From assembly GCA_049303335.1 (NCBI GenBank), contig JBAQNA010000019.1:1-12118 (forward strand): 12,118 nucleotides of DNA, in the 5' to 3' direction. Under the pieces are notes generated by a model. That model was not told the origin of the DNA. It saw only the letters and a list, made by a program, of their open reading frames with translations, and made no database searches. Shown piece by piece: positions 1-6,011 of this stretch (position 1 is the first letter of the stretch; every line of letters starts with the position of its first letter). The translations under genes and the position numbers were made by a program. This DNA is from DAIDAN01 sp049303335 (lineage in GTDB: Archaea > Aenigmatarchaeota > Aenigmatarchaeia > Aenigmatarchaeales > DAIDAN01).

Positions 1-139
1 TGAGATGATTCTCAAGGCGCACATCTATAACTGCCTTGTTGGTTTGACAAAGTTCAGCTGAAAATTATTGGATGATTGATTTGTTGCAGACAAACTTATG
101 TTCAAGCATCATTTATGCGACAAAGCATATCATGTGCGT
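1..139. other. Left-edge stretch, no convincing gene
   Basis: No complete gene is visible here. On the plus strand a short frame is open from base 2 and closes at TGA 59-61. It could be the last 19 codons of a gene lying mostly outside the window, but it is too short to identify. The remainder (62-139) is the 3' flank of the minus-strand ATP-grasp-like gene. Confidence 0.4.
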
Positions 140-748
140 TTATTCCAGCATCGCGCTCGTCCTGTCGTCACGTATCTGCCAGAAAAACATCCAGTCGGGC
201 GCCACAGCAAACTCGACAATCTTGTTCTCGAACGGCAGGTATTCCACAAGATCCAAAACCTTTTTGAGCATGTTTCTCGCGAGCAGCCTTTTTCCATGAT
301 GGCGAATTTCCTTCCTTCCGTTGAAGCGCTCCATAACGATATGCTCGTCAAGCTTTCCCTCCCTGTTCAGCTTAGTGAGCGGGCTGCCTTCCATCATCTC
401 GACTATCATCTTTTTCTTGAGAAGCAAAACATTTCCCGAGGCGAACGCGTTGAAAGGCACGTGCTCCTGCAGTATCGCGGCAAAGCCTTCCGCGTTCAGC
501 TTTTTTATGAATTCCTTCGCTTCGTGTTTCGGGCATTTAAGATTGTGCGGGCACTTGCCTTCGCAGCCGTTTTTGTCCGACCTTATCATCACAAGCTCGC
601 GGTTTTTCAGAAAAACGTCAATCTCCGCATTCTGCTTTTCCGCGTCAAGAATGAAAGCCGTCTGCGGAGTTGGAAGCCCGAGCTTTTGCAGCTGGATTAT
701 GCTGTCAATCTTGGCGAAAGAATTTTCAGTTTTGAAATCGTTTTGCAT
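140..748 (-). CDS. Small ATP-grasp-like protein (PEP synthase N-domain-like) with Cys/His cluster
   Basis: Complete 202-aa frame from ATG 748 to TAA 140-142. I do not recognise a named family. Residues 24-33 (GLPTPQTAFI) and a MIRSD segment near 54-58 resemble the nucleotide-binding N-domain of pyruvate phosphate dikinase/PEP synthase, and the C-terminal segment VEFAVAPDWMFFWQIRDD resembles the closing strand of that ATP-grasp fold, where PPDK usually has an 'LQxRP'-like end. It is far shorter than those enzymes and lacks the phosphohistidine and PEP-binding domains. C62, C66, H68, C72 and H75 form a compact cluster that could bind zinc. A TATA-like ATCTTTAATA lies at 771-780, about 27 bp upstream of the ATG, with no Shine-Dalgarno, suggesting a leaderless transcript. 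It is divergent from the tRNA-Lys gene. The frame is very likely real; the fold assignment is tentative. Confidence 0.6.
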   Translation of the reverse strand: MQNDFKTENSFAKIDSIIQLQKLGLPTPQTAFILDAEKQNAEIDVFLKNRELVMIRSDKNGCEGKCPHNLKCPKHEAKEFIKKLNAEGFAAILQEHVPFNAFASGNVLLLKKKMIVEMMEGSPLTKLNREGKLDEHIVMERFNGRKEIRHHGKRLLARNMLKKVLDLVEYLPFENKIVEFAVAPDWMFFWQIRDDRTSAMLE

Positions 749-770
749 AGGGAATAATTGGCAGAAAGAG

Positions 771-780
771 TATTAAAGAT
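771..780 (-). promoter_or_regulatory. TATA-like box for the ATP-grasp-like gene
   Basis: On the minus strand it reads ATCTTTAATA, centred about 27 bp upstream of ATG 748. That distance fits a leaderless archaeal transcript, and no ribosome-binding site is present. Confidence 0.45.
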
Positions 781-802
781 TTCGCTGCTTTATTCAAATA
801 CA

Positions 803-811
803 TTTATAAAG
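803..811 (+). promoter_or_regulatory. TATA box of the tRNA-Lys gene
   Basis: TTTATAAAG lies about 35 bp upstream of the mature tRNA 5' end, in an AT-rich divergent spacer. Transcription would start near 832, leaving a short leader for RNase P to remove. Confidence 0.65.
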
Positions 812-863
812 ATTAAACGGAAACTTATTTCGAAAGCATTTGGGCCCGTAACTCAGTCTGGTA

Positions 864-914
864 AACCTTTTTAGAAAAAAGGTTTATCAAAAACCCAGTC
901 TAAAGGTTCCAGAA
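864..914 (+). other. tRNA-Lys intron 1 (D-loop, 51 nt)
   Basis: BHB: central helix CTGG (858-861) with CCAG (909-912) is perfect. The 5' bulge TAA (862-864) and 3' bulge AAG (913-915) are each cut after their second base. An inner helix pairs AACCTTT (864-870) with AAAGGTT (902-908). Removal restores D-loop AGTCTGGTA and D-stem ACTC/GAGT. A competing 10-bp hairpin is possible between 863-872 and 876-885. Confidence 0.8.
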
Positions 915-930
915 GAGTATCAGGCTTTTA

Positions 931-986
931 TCAATGATAAAAGCATGTTAAGCGCAAAATGCGCGATGACAGAAACATTGGATGAT
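931..986 (+). other. tRNA-Lys intron 2 (anticodon loop 37/38, 56 nt)
   Basis: This is the canonical 37/38 position. Outer helix is anticodon stem TCAGG (920-924)/CCTGA (988-992). Bulges TAT (929-931) and ATA (985-987) are each cut after the second base. Inner helix is CAATG (932-936)/CATTG (976-980). The central helix CTTT/GATG is weak (C-G, U-U, U-A, U-G), so this is a relaxed BHB. An internal GCGC/GCGC hairpin sits at 952-964. Removal leaves anticodon loop CTTTTAA. Confidence 0.87.
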
Positions 987-1003
987 ACCTGAGAGTCGCG
1001 GGT

Positions 1004-1067
1004 AAGCCTTTTTCTTTCCAAAGAAAAACGCTTAATCGAAAAAGAAAGGGAAAGAAAAACTCCGCAA
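1004..1067 (+). other. tRNA-Lys intron 3 (T-loop, between T54 and T55, 64 nt)
   Basis: BHB: central helix GCGG (998-1001) with CCGC (1062-1065) is perfect. Bulges GTA (1002-1004) and AAT (1066-1068) are each cut after the second base. The inner helix pairs AG (1005-1006) with CT (1060-1061), then, past a two-base bulge, 1009-1019 with 1049-1059 over 11 continuous pairs. Its first bases closely resemble those of intron 1. Confidence 0.8.
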
Positions 1068-1072
1068 TCGAA

Positions 1073-1084
1073 TCGGGGAGAAAA
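1073..1084 (+). other. tRNA-Lys intron 4 (T-loop 59/60, 12-nt mini-intron)
   Basis: Without removing these 12 nt the T-arm cannot form: between T54 and the CCCGT strand no single-intron solution supplies T55 and C56. After intron 3 is removed, T-stem GCGGG/CCCGT flanks a short helix TTC (1003,1068,1069)/GAA (1080-1082), with matching AAT bulges at 1071-1073 and 1083-1085, both cut as AA^T. The product is T-loop TTCGAAT. The repeated AATC makes the exact cut ambiguous within four bases without changing the product. Confidence 0.68.
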
Positions 1085-1125
1085 TCCCGTCGGGCCCGCC
1101 ATAAAATTAAAATAGAAATTGCAAT

Positions 1126-1704
1126 TTAAGAGATATCTTCTATTCTAAAATTAGTCCAAGAGTATATAGGTAACGAACCATGACAGGTTTTATTTACAGG
1201 GTTTAAAGTAAAATTAAATATTACGATCTGAAAATCCGGTATCCGTCTTACAATTCCTTGTGAAAAGCAATTATCACATGTAATTTTATAGGATATAGAA
1301 GCTTCTTCAGTTGCATAATAAAGTTTAGAATAAGGAAACTGACAACCAACCAATATAGGATATTTTTCTTTTAATGGAGGAATAGTAATATTTTTTCCAG
1401 TTATATTTATGCTTAGACTGTATGAGAAATTTTCGTCTGGTTTTAAAGATTTAGTTATCATGAAGGGTTTAGAATCACTAATTTCTAATCGAAAGAAACT
1501 TATGTTTCCAGTTTCTTTGAAGATAGCTTTATTTTTTACCATAATATTAAGTCTGTTGTTTGCAGTATCAATTGTTTGATTTACTTCAAGACTTGCTGAT
1601 TCAGAGAGGTAATAAGAATACCATATTGAAAAAATAGTTAGAATTAGTCCAATTATTTCTATAAATCTTAATTTGCTACCTCCGCTGCTTTTTGCTTCTT
1701 TCAA
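1126..1704 (-). CDS. Unknown membrane-anchored, probably exported protein
   Basis: 192 aa from a TTG start (1702-1704) to TAA 1126-1128; no family recognised. Residues 12-33 form one hydrophobic segment after a short Lys/Arg-rich N-terminus, so it is probably a signal anchor with the rest outside the cell. The outer part is strand-forming with four cysteines (121, 143, 146, 174) and seven N-x-S/T sequons (N42, N67, N92, N100, N105, N164, N171), which fits an N-glycosylated surface protein. It is clearly more AT-rich than its neighbours, suggesting acquisition or relaxed selection. The start is weak: no ATG is available, and only a GGCGAT motif 3 nt upstream resembles the local GGTGAT ribosome-binding site. 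It lies 39 nt downstream of the fttA stop in the same frame, and converges on the tRNA-Lys gene with a 24-nt gap. It is probably co-transcribed with fttA. Confidence 0.68.
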   Translation of the reverse strand: MKEAKSSGGSKLRFIEIIGLILTIFSIWYSYYLSESASLEVNQTIDTANNRLNIMVKNKAIFKETGNISFFRLEISDSKPFMITKSLKPDENFSYSLSINITGKNITIPPLKEKYPILVGCQFPYSKLYYATEEASISYKITCDNCFSQGIVRRIPDFQIVIFNFTLNPVNKTCHGSLPIYSWTNFRIEDIS

Positions 1705-1743
1705 GAAATCGCCAAAATATTTTACAGAATTAAGAATAAAAAC

Positions 1744-3621
1744 TTATCTCACCCTGACCGTCTCAAGCAGCTTCGGCGCCATCGTTTCGCACCTGAAGAT
1801 ACTGTGCAAATCGTGCGCGAGCTCCATGCACTTCGACGCCTCGCCGTGGCAGCACACGATCCTTTCCGGCTTTTGGCGCAGCCTGTAGATGTAGTTGATA
1901 AGCTGCTTGCGGTCGCTGTGGCCGGACAAACCCTCGACCGTCGCGGTTTCAAGTTTTATCGGCAGCGACGCGGTCCTGCCGTTCTCCGTGACGGGAATCT
2001 CCTTCCAGCCCTTCTGGATTTTCCTTCCCAGCGTTCCCTCGGCCTGGTAGCCGACAAACATCAGCATGTTTTTTTCGCTGCCCGCCAATTGCTTCACGTA
2101 CTCCATTACAGGCCCGCCCGTCATCATACCGGAAGTCGCGATTATCACGCAAGGGTCAGCGCTCTCGATGACAGCCTTCCTTTCCGTCTGCGAGCCCACG
2201 CGCTTGAAAATCTCGGAAGTGAACGGGTTGAAACCTTCCCTGAAAATCATCTGCTGCAGTTCGCGGCTCAAATATTCCGGATATGCCGTGTATATCGCCG
2301 ACGCGTCCCAAAGCATTCCGTCAAGATAAACCGGCTGCTCCAGCCCGTTCTCCGCGAGAATCGCCATAACATCCTGCGCGCGCTCTACAGCGAAAGCTGG
2401 AATAATAACCTTGCCGCGGCGGTCCATCACCTTTTTCACGCATCTCACGAGGTTCGCCTCCGCAACCGCGCGCGGCGGCTGGAAATCGTTTTCCGCGCCG
2501 TAAGTGCTTTCCGTTATCAGCGTTTCAACGCGCGCGAAATCCGCGGACGCGGGCTCGAACAGCGCGGTCCTGTCAAACTTCAAGTCTCCCGTGTACGCGA
2601 TGTTGTGCATTCCGTTTCCGACGTGCACGTGAGTTATCGAGCTCCCGAGCAAGTGGCCGGCATTCAGCAGAGTGAGCCTCATGTCGGGCGTGATGTCGGA
2701 AACTTCGCCGTACTCGAGCGTGACCGCGTGCTTCACAGCCTCTTTCACGCCTTTCGAAGTGTAGAGCGGGGGCTTGCCCTCGCGCTGCGCGATTTCTATG
2801 AAATCCAGGCAAAGCAAAACCATCAAGTCGCGTGTCGGCGCGGTGCAATAAAGAGGTCCGTCAAAACCATATTCGTAAAGATACGGAATGAAGCCGCAGT
2901 GGTCCAAGTGACTGTGCGAAAGCACGACAGCGTCAAGGCTCTGCATATTGAATTCCGGAACGGAGAGATACGGATACTCGTTCGTTCCCGGCTTGAGCCC
3001 GCAGTCCATCAGGATTTTGCTTTCCGGAGTCTGCAAAAGCGTACAGGAGCGGCCGACCTCGCGGTAGCCGCCGAGCGTTGTGAACCTTATCCACTCCGTG
3101 CCTTTCCAGCCGCTGTGAATGCGCTTTCCTGTCCTGTCAAGAAAATCCTTCCTGAAAACCGACTCCTTGTAGAGAAGCTCGTGCAGCGTTTTCACAACGT
3201 CGCTCGGAATCGCAGGCACGCGCTTTATGTCAACGTTCCAGAAAGTCTGCTTCTTTATCTCGCGCAGGATTTCGCCGCCCTTTCCGATGGCGACGCCCGG
3301 CTTGTCAGTCTCAAGCACAACCGTTCCGAACTCGGGCTCGAAATAAATTTCCTTCAGCCCCGCGTCCGCGGGTATCAGCGACTTTATTATTTCCTCCGCC
3401 TTCTCGGGATTCAGGCAGATTGACGGATCCGGGCGCAGCAGAATGCGCTTTTTCAGCGTTGAAACAATCTGCTTCACGAAAGACGTGTCCTCCGCGAACA
3501 TATTTTTGTTCTTGATGTAAACCGCAACGTCGGAGCCCTCGAACCTGACGTCCGATATCAGCGCCTCGCGCGGAATCATCCCCTTTATCCTCTCGAAAAA
3601 ATCTGCCGTTTTTTCCTCCAC
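1744..3621 (-). CDS. fttA: FttA/aCPSF1, archaeal KH-beta-CASP ribonuclease and transcription termination factor
   Basis: About 625 aa, the usual size for the family. FttA cleaves nascent RNA behind the archaeal RNA polymerase and terminates transcription at U-rich sites. The N-terminal ~140 residues hold the KH domains, with a GKGG loop near 113-116. Then comes the metallo-beta-lactamase domain with the zinc motif HSHLDH (H236, H238, D240, H241), AYTGDLKF, and ITESTYG. The beta-CASP part carries ATSGMMTGGP, and a final GHSDR supplies the late metal-site histidine. It ends with the family-like LLETVRVR. Start choice: GTG 3619-3621, because GTGAT at 3626-3630 sits 4 nt upstream as Shine-Dalgarno; calling GTG 3628-3630 adds three residues made of that motif. 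A TATA box at 3668-3676 gives a leader of about 24 nt. psmB lies upstream on the same strand but has its own U-rich end. Confidence 0.96.
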   Translation of the reverse strand: MEEKTADFFERIKGMIPREALISDVRFEGSDVAVYIKNKNMFAEDTSFVKQIVSTLKKRILLRPDPSICLNPEKAEEIIKSLIPADAGLKEIYFEPEFGTVVLETDKPGVAIGKGGEILREIKKQTFWNVDIKRVPAIPSDVVKTLHELLYKESVFRKDFLDRTGKRIHSGWKGTEWIRFTTLGGYREVGRSCTLLQTPESKILMDCGLKPGTNEYPYLSVPEFNMQSLDAVVLSHSHLDHCGFIPYLYEYGFDGPLYCTAPTRDLMVLLCLDFIEIAQREGKPPLYTSKGVKEAVKHAVTLEYGEVSDITPDMRLTLLNAGHLLGSSITHVHVGNGMHNIAYTGDLKFDRTALFEPASADFARVETLITESTYGAENDFQPPRAVAEANLVRCVKKVMDRRGKVIIPAFAVERAQDVMAILAENGLEQPVYLDGMLWDASAIYTAYPEYLSRELQQMIFREGFNPFTSEIFKRVGSQTERKAVIESADPCVIIATSGMMTGGPVMEYVKQLAGSEKNMLMFVGYQAEGTLGRKIQKGWKEIPVTENGRTASLPIKLETATVEGLSGHSDRKQLINYIYRLRQKPERIVCCHGEASKCMELAHDLHSIFRCETMAPKLLETVRVR

Positions 3622-3667
3622 AAAAATCACTTATCAGAACATTTTTTTGATGTTAATCTCAAGACTG

Positions 3668-3676
3668 TTTTATAGA
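3668..3676 (-). promoter_or_regulatory. TATA box of fttA
   Basis: On the minus strand it reads TCTATAAAA. Transcription about 25 bp downstream would start near 3645, leaving a short leader that includes the GTGAT site at 3626-3630. Confidence 0.6.
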
Positions 3677-3711
3677 ACCATATCTATGCCGTATTTTTAC
3701 AAGCATTGCAA

Positions 3712-3761
3712 CAAAAAATAAAAAAGAAATAATCGAGGTTTCCAAAAATATAATAAAAAAT
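3712..3761 (-). terminator. U-rich termination region after psmB
   Basis: Read on the minus strand, the sequence after the psmB TGA has several T runs, including TTTTTTATT at its start and two six-T runs further on. It has no stem-loop. Multiple U-tracts are the typical archaeal terminator and the known substrate of FttA, encoded next door. Confidence 0.55.
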
Positions 3762-4382
3762 TCACATGTACTCCTTCAACTCCTGCGCGGAAAGCTCGCG
3801 ATAGCCGTTCTTGTCTATGACCGCAACAATCATTCCGTTTCCTCCGGACGCGATGTCCCTCTGCACCGCGGCTTTTATGGATTTCACGGCAAGTGCTATC
3901 GCATCCTCGACGCTCATGTTCTCCTTGTATGCGGATTCAAGCACGCCGTAAACAAAAGGGCTTCCGCTGCCGGTTGAATAATATTTGTCGTAGCCGCCAA
4001 CACCGCCCGCCATATCAACAGAATAGACACGAGGTTCGGAATCATAGCCAGCCAATATAAGCTGGACATAATACGGGAAGTATTTGTTTCCCTGAAGCAC
4101 GTTTGCAAGAAGCGTTGAAGCCGCCTTCAGTGTTATCGGCCCGCGTTCCAGCTTGTAGAGCTTGAACTGCGCTTTCAGCATTCTGATAAGGGTCTGCGCA
4201 TCTCCGACTCCACCCGCTATTGTCATTGCTATATGATTATCCAACGGAAAAACTTTCCTCTCTTCCTTGCTTTCCACAAGGTAGCCCATAGTGGCTTTTC
4301 TGTCCGCCGCGACTATGACCGCGTCCCTGCAAATCAGCCCGAGCGTTGTCGTCCCCGTCTTTCTTGCCTCAATCTCAGTCAT
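3762..4382 (-). CDS. psmB: 20S proteasome beta subunit
   Basis: 206 aa from ATG 4380-4382, close to the usual 200-210 aa. It is an N-terminal threonine protease that forms the inner rings of the archaeal 20S core. A 10-residue propeptide ending in KTG precedes TTTLG; self-cleavage after Gly10 exposes catalytic Thr1. Counting from that Thr, D17 (in AADRKATMG) and K33 (in SKEERKVF) fall exactly where the catalytic site needs them, and DIASGGNG supplies the D166/S169 pair. Start choice: GAGGT lies 7 nt upstream, the same register as the other ribosome-binding sites here, and a TATA box lies at 4466-4476. The frame stays open upstream to GTG 4560-4562, giving 60 more residues; I regard that as untranslated, though long propeptides exist in some archaea. 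The gene is divergent from ugd, and no alpha subunit is in the window. Confidence 0.96.
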   Translation of the reverse strand: MTEIEARKTGTTTLGLICRDAVIVAADRKATMGYLVESKEERKVFPLDNHIAMTIAGGVGDAQTLIRMLKAQFKLYKLERGPITLKAASTLLANVLQGNKYFPYYVQLILAGYDSEPRVYSVDMAGGVGGYDKYYSTGSGSPFVYGVLESAYKENMSVEDAIALAVKSIKAAVQRDIASGGNGMIVAVIDKNGYRELSAQELKEYM

Positions 4383-4387
4383 AATCA

Positions 4388-4396
4388 AAACCTCTT
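4388..4396 (-). promoter_or_regulatory. Ribosome-binding site deciding the psmB start
   Basis: The minus strand reads AGAGGTTTT, with GAGGT ending 7 nt before ATG 4382. That is the same anti-16S register as GAGGTGAT with a 4-nt spacer. It favours the internal ATG over the upstream GTG. Confidence 0.55.
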
Positions 4397-4465
4397 GATA
4401 ATTTAATATTGTCCGAATTTCCAAAGAATCCGTTTCCGAAACTTCTTCTATTATTTTGCGGGCGA

Positions 4466-4476
4466 CATTTATAAAG
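4466..4476 (-). promoter_or_regulatory. TATA box of psmB
   Basis: On the minus strand it reads around CCTTTATAAATG, a strong TATA match. It lies inside the in-frame upstream extension, which is a reason to think that extension is not coding. The leader would be about 60 nt. Confidence 0.55.
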
Positions 4477-4642
4477 GTTTCTAGTAAGACATGAATGCTG
4501 GCAATGTCCGTTCTATTCAAATCGGAATTATCAGGAATTTCTTCGTCCTGCTTTTCAGACACATCTTTATCGAGCCGTTCCTGCCAAATATCCGATTCTT
4601 CAAATTATGCATACCTGATTTCGCTTTCTACCGCGACTATTT

Positions 4643-4665
4643 TTGATTGGCATATCATCAATCAA
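4643..4665. repeat. Inverted repeat TTGATTG/CAATCAA next to the ugd TATA box
   Basis: Perfect 7-bp arms at 4643-4649 and 4659-4665 are separated by 9 bp and end one base before the ugd TATA box. This is the usual place for TFB recognition or for a dimeric regulator that would block or recruit the basal factors. Confidence 0.45.
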
Positions 4666-4675
4666 GATATATAAG
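4666..4675 (+). promoter_or_regulatory. TATA box of ugd
   Basis: GATATATAAG is centred 27 bp before ATG 4698. No Shine-Dalgarno follows, so the transcript is probably leaderless. Confidence 0.65.
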
Positions 4676-4697
4676 TTTTGGCTTCCTCCTATATTGT

Positions 4698-5984
4698 ATG
4701 AAAATTTCTGTTATTGGCACGGGATATGTGGGCACGGTAAGCGCGGCGTGTTTTGCCGAACTCGGGCATGACGTCATATGCGTTGATATCGACGCTGAAA
4801 AGGTTGGCAAGATAAATTCGGGAATATCGCCGGTTTACGAGGATGGGCTTTCCGAGCTTCTGGAAAAGCATGCGGGAAAAAGGCTAACCGCAACTTCTGA
4901 TTATGAGCGTGCCGTAAAAGATTCCGACGTTTCGCTTATCTCCGTGGGAACGCCGTCCGACGCTTATGGGAACATTGATTTGAGCATCATAGAATCCGCG
5001 AGCGCGAGCCTCGGCAAGGCGCTGAAATCGAAAGACGATTATCATGTCGCCGTTGTGAAAAGCACGGTCGTGCCGGAGACAACGGAAAGATTTGTGCTTC
5101 CGATATTGGAGGGACAATCAGGAAAAACTGCCGGAATGGATTTCGGGGTCGCGATGAATCCCGAATTTTTGAGGGAAGGAAAAGCTGTGCATGATTTTAT
5201 GAATCCCGACAAGATAGTTGTCGGTTCGATTGACGGAAAATCCGGCGATATCGTGGCTTCGCTTTACCGCGGTCTTGATTGCGAGGTGACAAGAACGAAT
5301 CCGCGAACCGCAGAGATGATAAAATACGCGAACAATGCCTTCCTTGCCACGAAGATATCCTTTTCCAATGAAGTGGGAAATATTTGCAAAGAACTTGGCA
5401 TTGATACTTACGAAGTCATGAATGCGGTCGGCAAAGATTCCAGAATAGGGCCGCACTTCCTTAATTCCGGGGCGGGCTTCGGGGGCTCGTGCTTTCCGAA
5501 GGATGTGAGAGCCATCATCGGAAAGGCAAGAGAAATTGGATACGAGCCCAGGCTTCTTGAATCGGTAATCGAAGTGAATGAACGGCAGCCTTCAAGAATG
5601 GTGGAACTGCTGAAGAAAAAAGCCGGAAACATAAACGGAAAAAAGGTTGCGGTGCTCGGGCTTGCGTTCAAGAACGACACGGACGACATCAGGGAGTCAA
5701 GGTCGATACCCGCCATAAAGGAGTTGCTCGAAGACGGGGCGGTCGTTTCCGCATACGACCCGATGGCGAGCGATAATATGAAAAAATTCTTTCCTTATAT
5801 TGACTATTGCAGTTCCGCAAAGGAAGCATTAAGAGGGGCGGACGCGTGCCTGGTAATGACGGAATGGGACGAGTTCAAAAAGCTTGATGCGGAATTTGGC
5901 GCAATGAAAGGCAGGGTTGTGGTGGACGGAAGGCATATAATCAAGCCTGAAAAGAATATCGATTATGCAGGACTGTGCTGGTGA
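4698..5984 (+). CDS. ugd: UDP-glucose 6-dehydrogenase
   Basis: 428 aa. Oxidises UDP-glucose to UDP-glucuronate with two NAD+. The N-terminal Rossmann fold starts at once with MKISVIGTGYVG, followed by VKSTVVPETT, NPEFLREG, the sugar-binding FLATKISFSNE, and GFGGSCFPKD with catalytic Cys265. The C-terminal UDP-binding domain has LGLAFKNDTDDIRESRSI. The start is ATG 4698: the family begins at this methionine, and the TATA box is 27 bp upstream. The frame extends to TTG 4647, but those 17 residues cover the promoter. The nucleotidyltransferase gene follows after 27 nt and the decarboxylase after that, so this enzyme probably takes UDP-glucose from the second gene and hands UDP-glucuronate to the third. 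A UDP-ManNAc dehydrogenase is possible by fold, but the NPEFLREG and FKNDTDD signatures and the context favour UGD. Confidence 0.95.
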   Translation: MKISVIGTGYVGTVSAACFAELGHDVICVDIDAEKVGKINSGISPVYEDGLSELLEKHAGKRLTATSDYERAVKDSDVSLISVGTPSDAYGNIDLSIIESASASLGKALKSKDDYHVAVVKSTVVPETTERFVLPILEGQSGKTAGMDFGVAMNPEFLREGKAVHDFMNPDKIVVGSIDGKSGDIVASLYRGLDCEVTRTNPRTAEMIKYANNAFLATKISFSNEVGNICKELGIDTYEVMNAVGKDSRIGPHFLNSGAGFGGSCFPKDVRAIIGKAREIGYEPRLLESVIEVNERQPSRMVELLKKKAGNINGKKVAVLGLAFKNDTDDIRESRSIPAIKELLEDGAVVSAYDPMASDNMKKFFPYIDYCSSAKEALRGADACLVMTEWDEFKKLDAEFGAMKGRVVVDGRHIIKPEKNIDYAGLCW

Positions 5985-6011
5985 TTCATAAAAGACATTT
6001 AAGTGAAAAAT

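Larger units (their letters stand above)
842..1101 (+). tRNA. tRNA-Lys(UUU) interrupted by four introns
   Basis: Both ends match archaeal tRNA-Lys. The acceptor stem GGGCCCG (842-848) pairs with CGGGCCC (1091-1097), followed by G73 (1098) and encoded CCA (1099-1101). Exons: 842-863, 915-930, 987-1003, 1068-1072 and 1085-1101. Joined, they give 77 nt: D-stem ACTC/GAGT with D-loop AGTCTGGTA, anticodon stem TCAGG/CCTGA with loop CTTTTAA (anticodon TTT), variable loop GAGTC, and T-stem GCGGG/CCCGT with T-loop TTCGAAT. Every arm is consensus only if all four introns are removed. Junctions were placed by bulge-helix-bulge (BHB) geometry, the substrate of the archaeal tRNA splicing endonuclease. The fourth exon is only 5 nt. 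Multiple, non-canonical tRNA introns are known in Thermoproteales and some DPANN archaea; four in one tRNA is at or beyond what I know. The tRNA identity is near certain; exact junctions are inferred. Confidence 0.92.
4383..4697. other. psmB-ugd divergent intergenic region
   Basis: 315 bp between the chosen starts. It holds the psmB ribosome-binding site and TATA box, a 60-codon open extension of the psmB frame, the inverted repeat at 4643-4665 and the ugd TATA box. No other gene is seen. Confidence 0.6.

Noticed and set aside
98..757. Plus-strand frame of 219 codons opposite the ATP-grasp-like gene
   Set aside because: No recognisable motif and no ribosome-binding site. The minus frame has the protein-like composition, a TATA-like box at the right distance and ATP-grasp-like ends.
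842..1101. Retron, riboswitch or CRISPR-like structured RNA
   Set aside because: The hairpins and repeated A/T-rich arms at first suggested a structured ncRNA, but both ends and every arm assemble exactly into tRNA-Lys, and there are no regular repeats with unique spacers.
920..1102. 60-codon minus-strand frame across the tRNA locus
   Set aside because: It is entirely explained by the tRNA exons and introns on the other strand, and the product is low in recognisable features.
1704..1744. Read-through fusion of fttA with the downstream AT-rich gene, which is in the same frame
   Set aside because: The fttA C-terminus before TAA matches the normal family end, and the downstream protein starts with its own signal anchor.
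1804..3423. Long plus-strand open frame (539 codons) opposite fttA
   Set aside because: It is the antisense shadow of a GC-rich gene. It is Arg/His/Leu-rich with no domain, while the minus strand carries the complete zinc-binding motifs of FttA.
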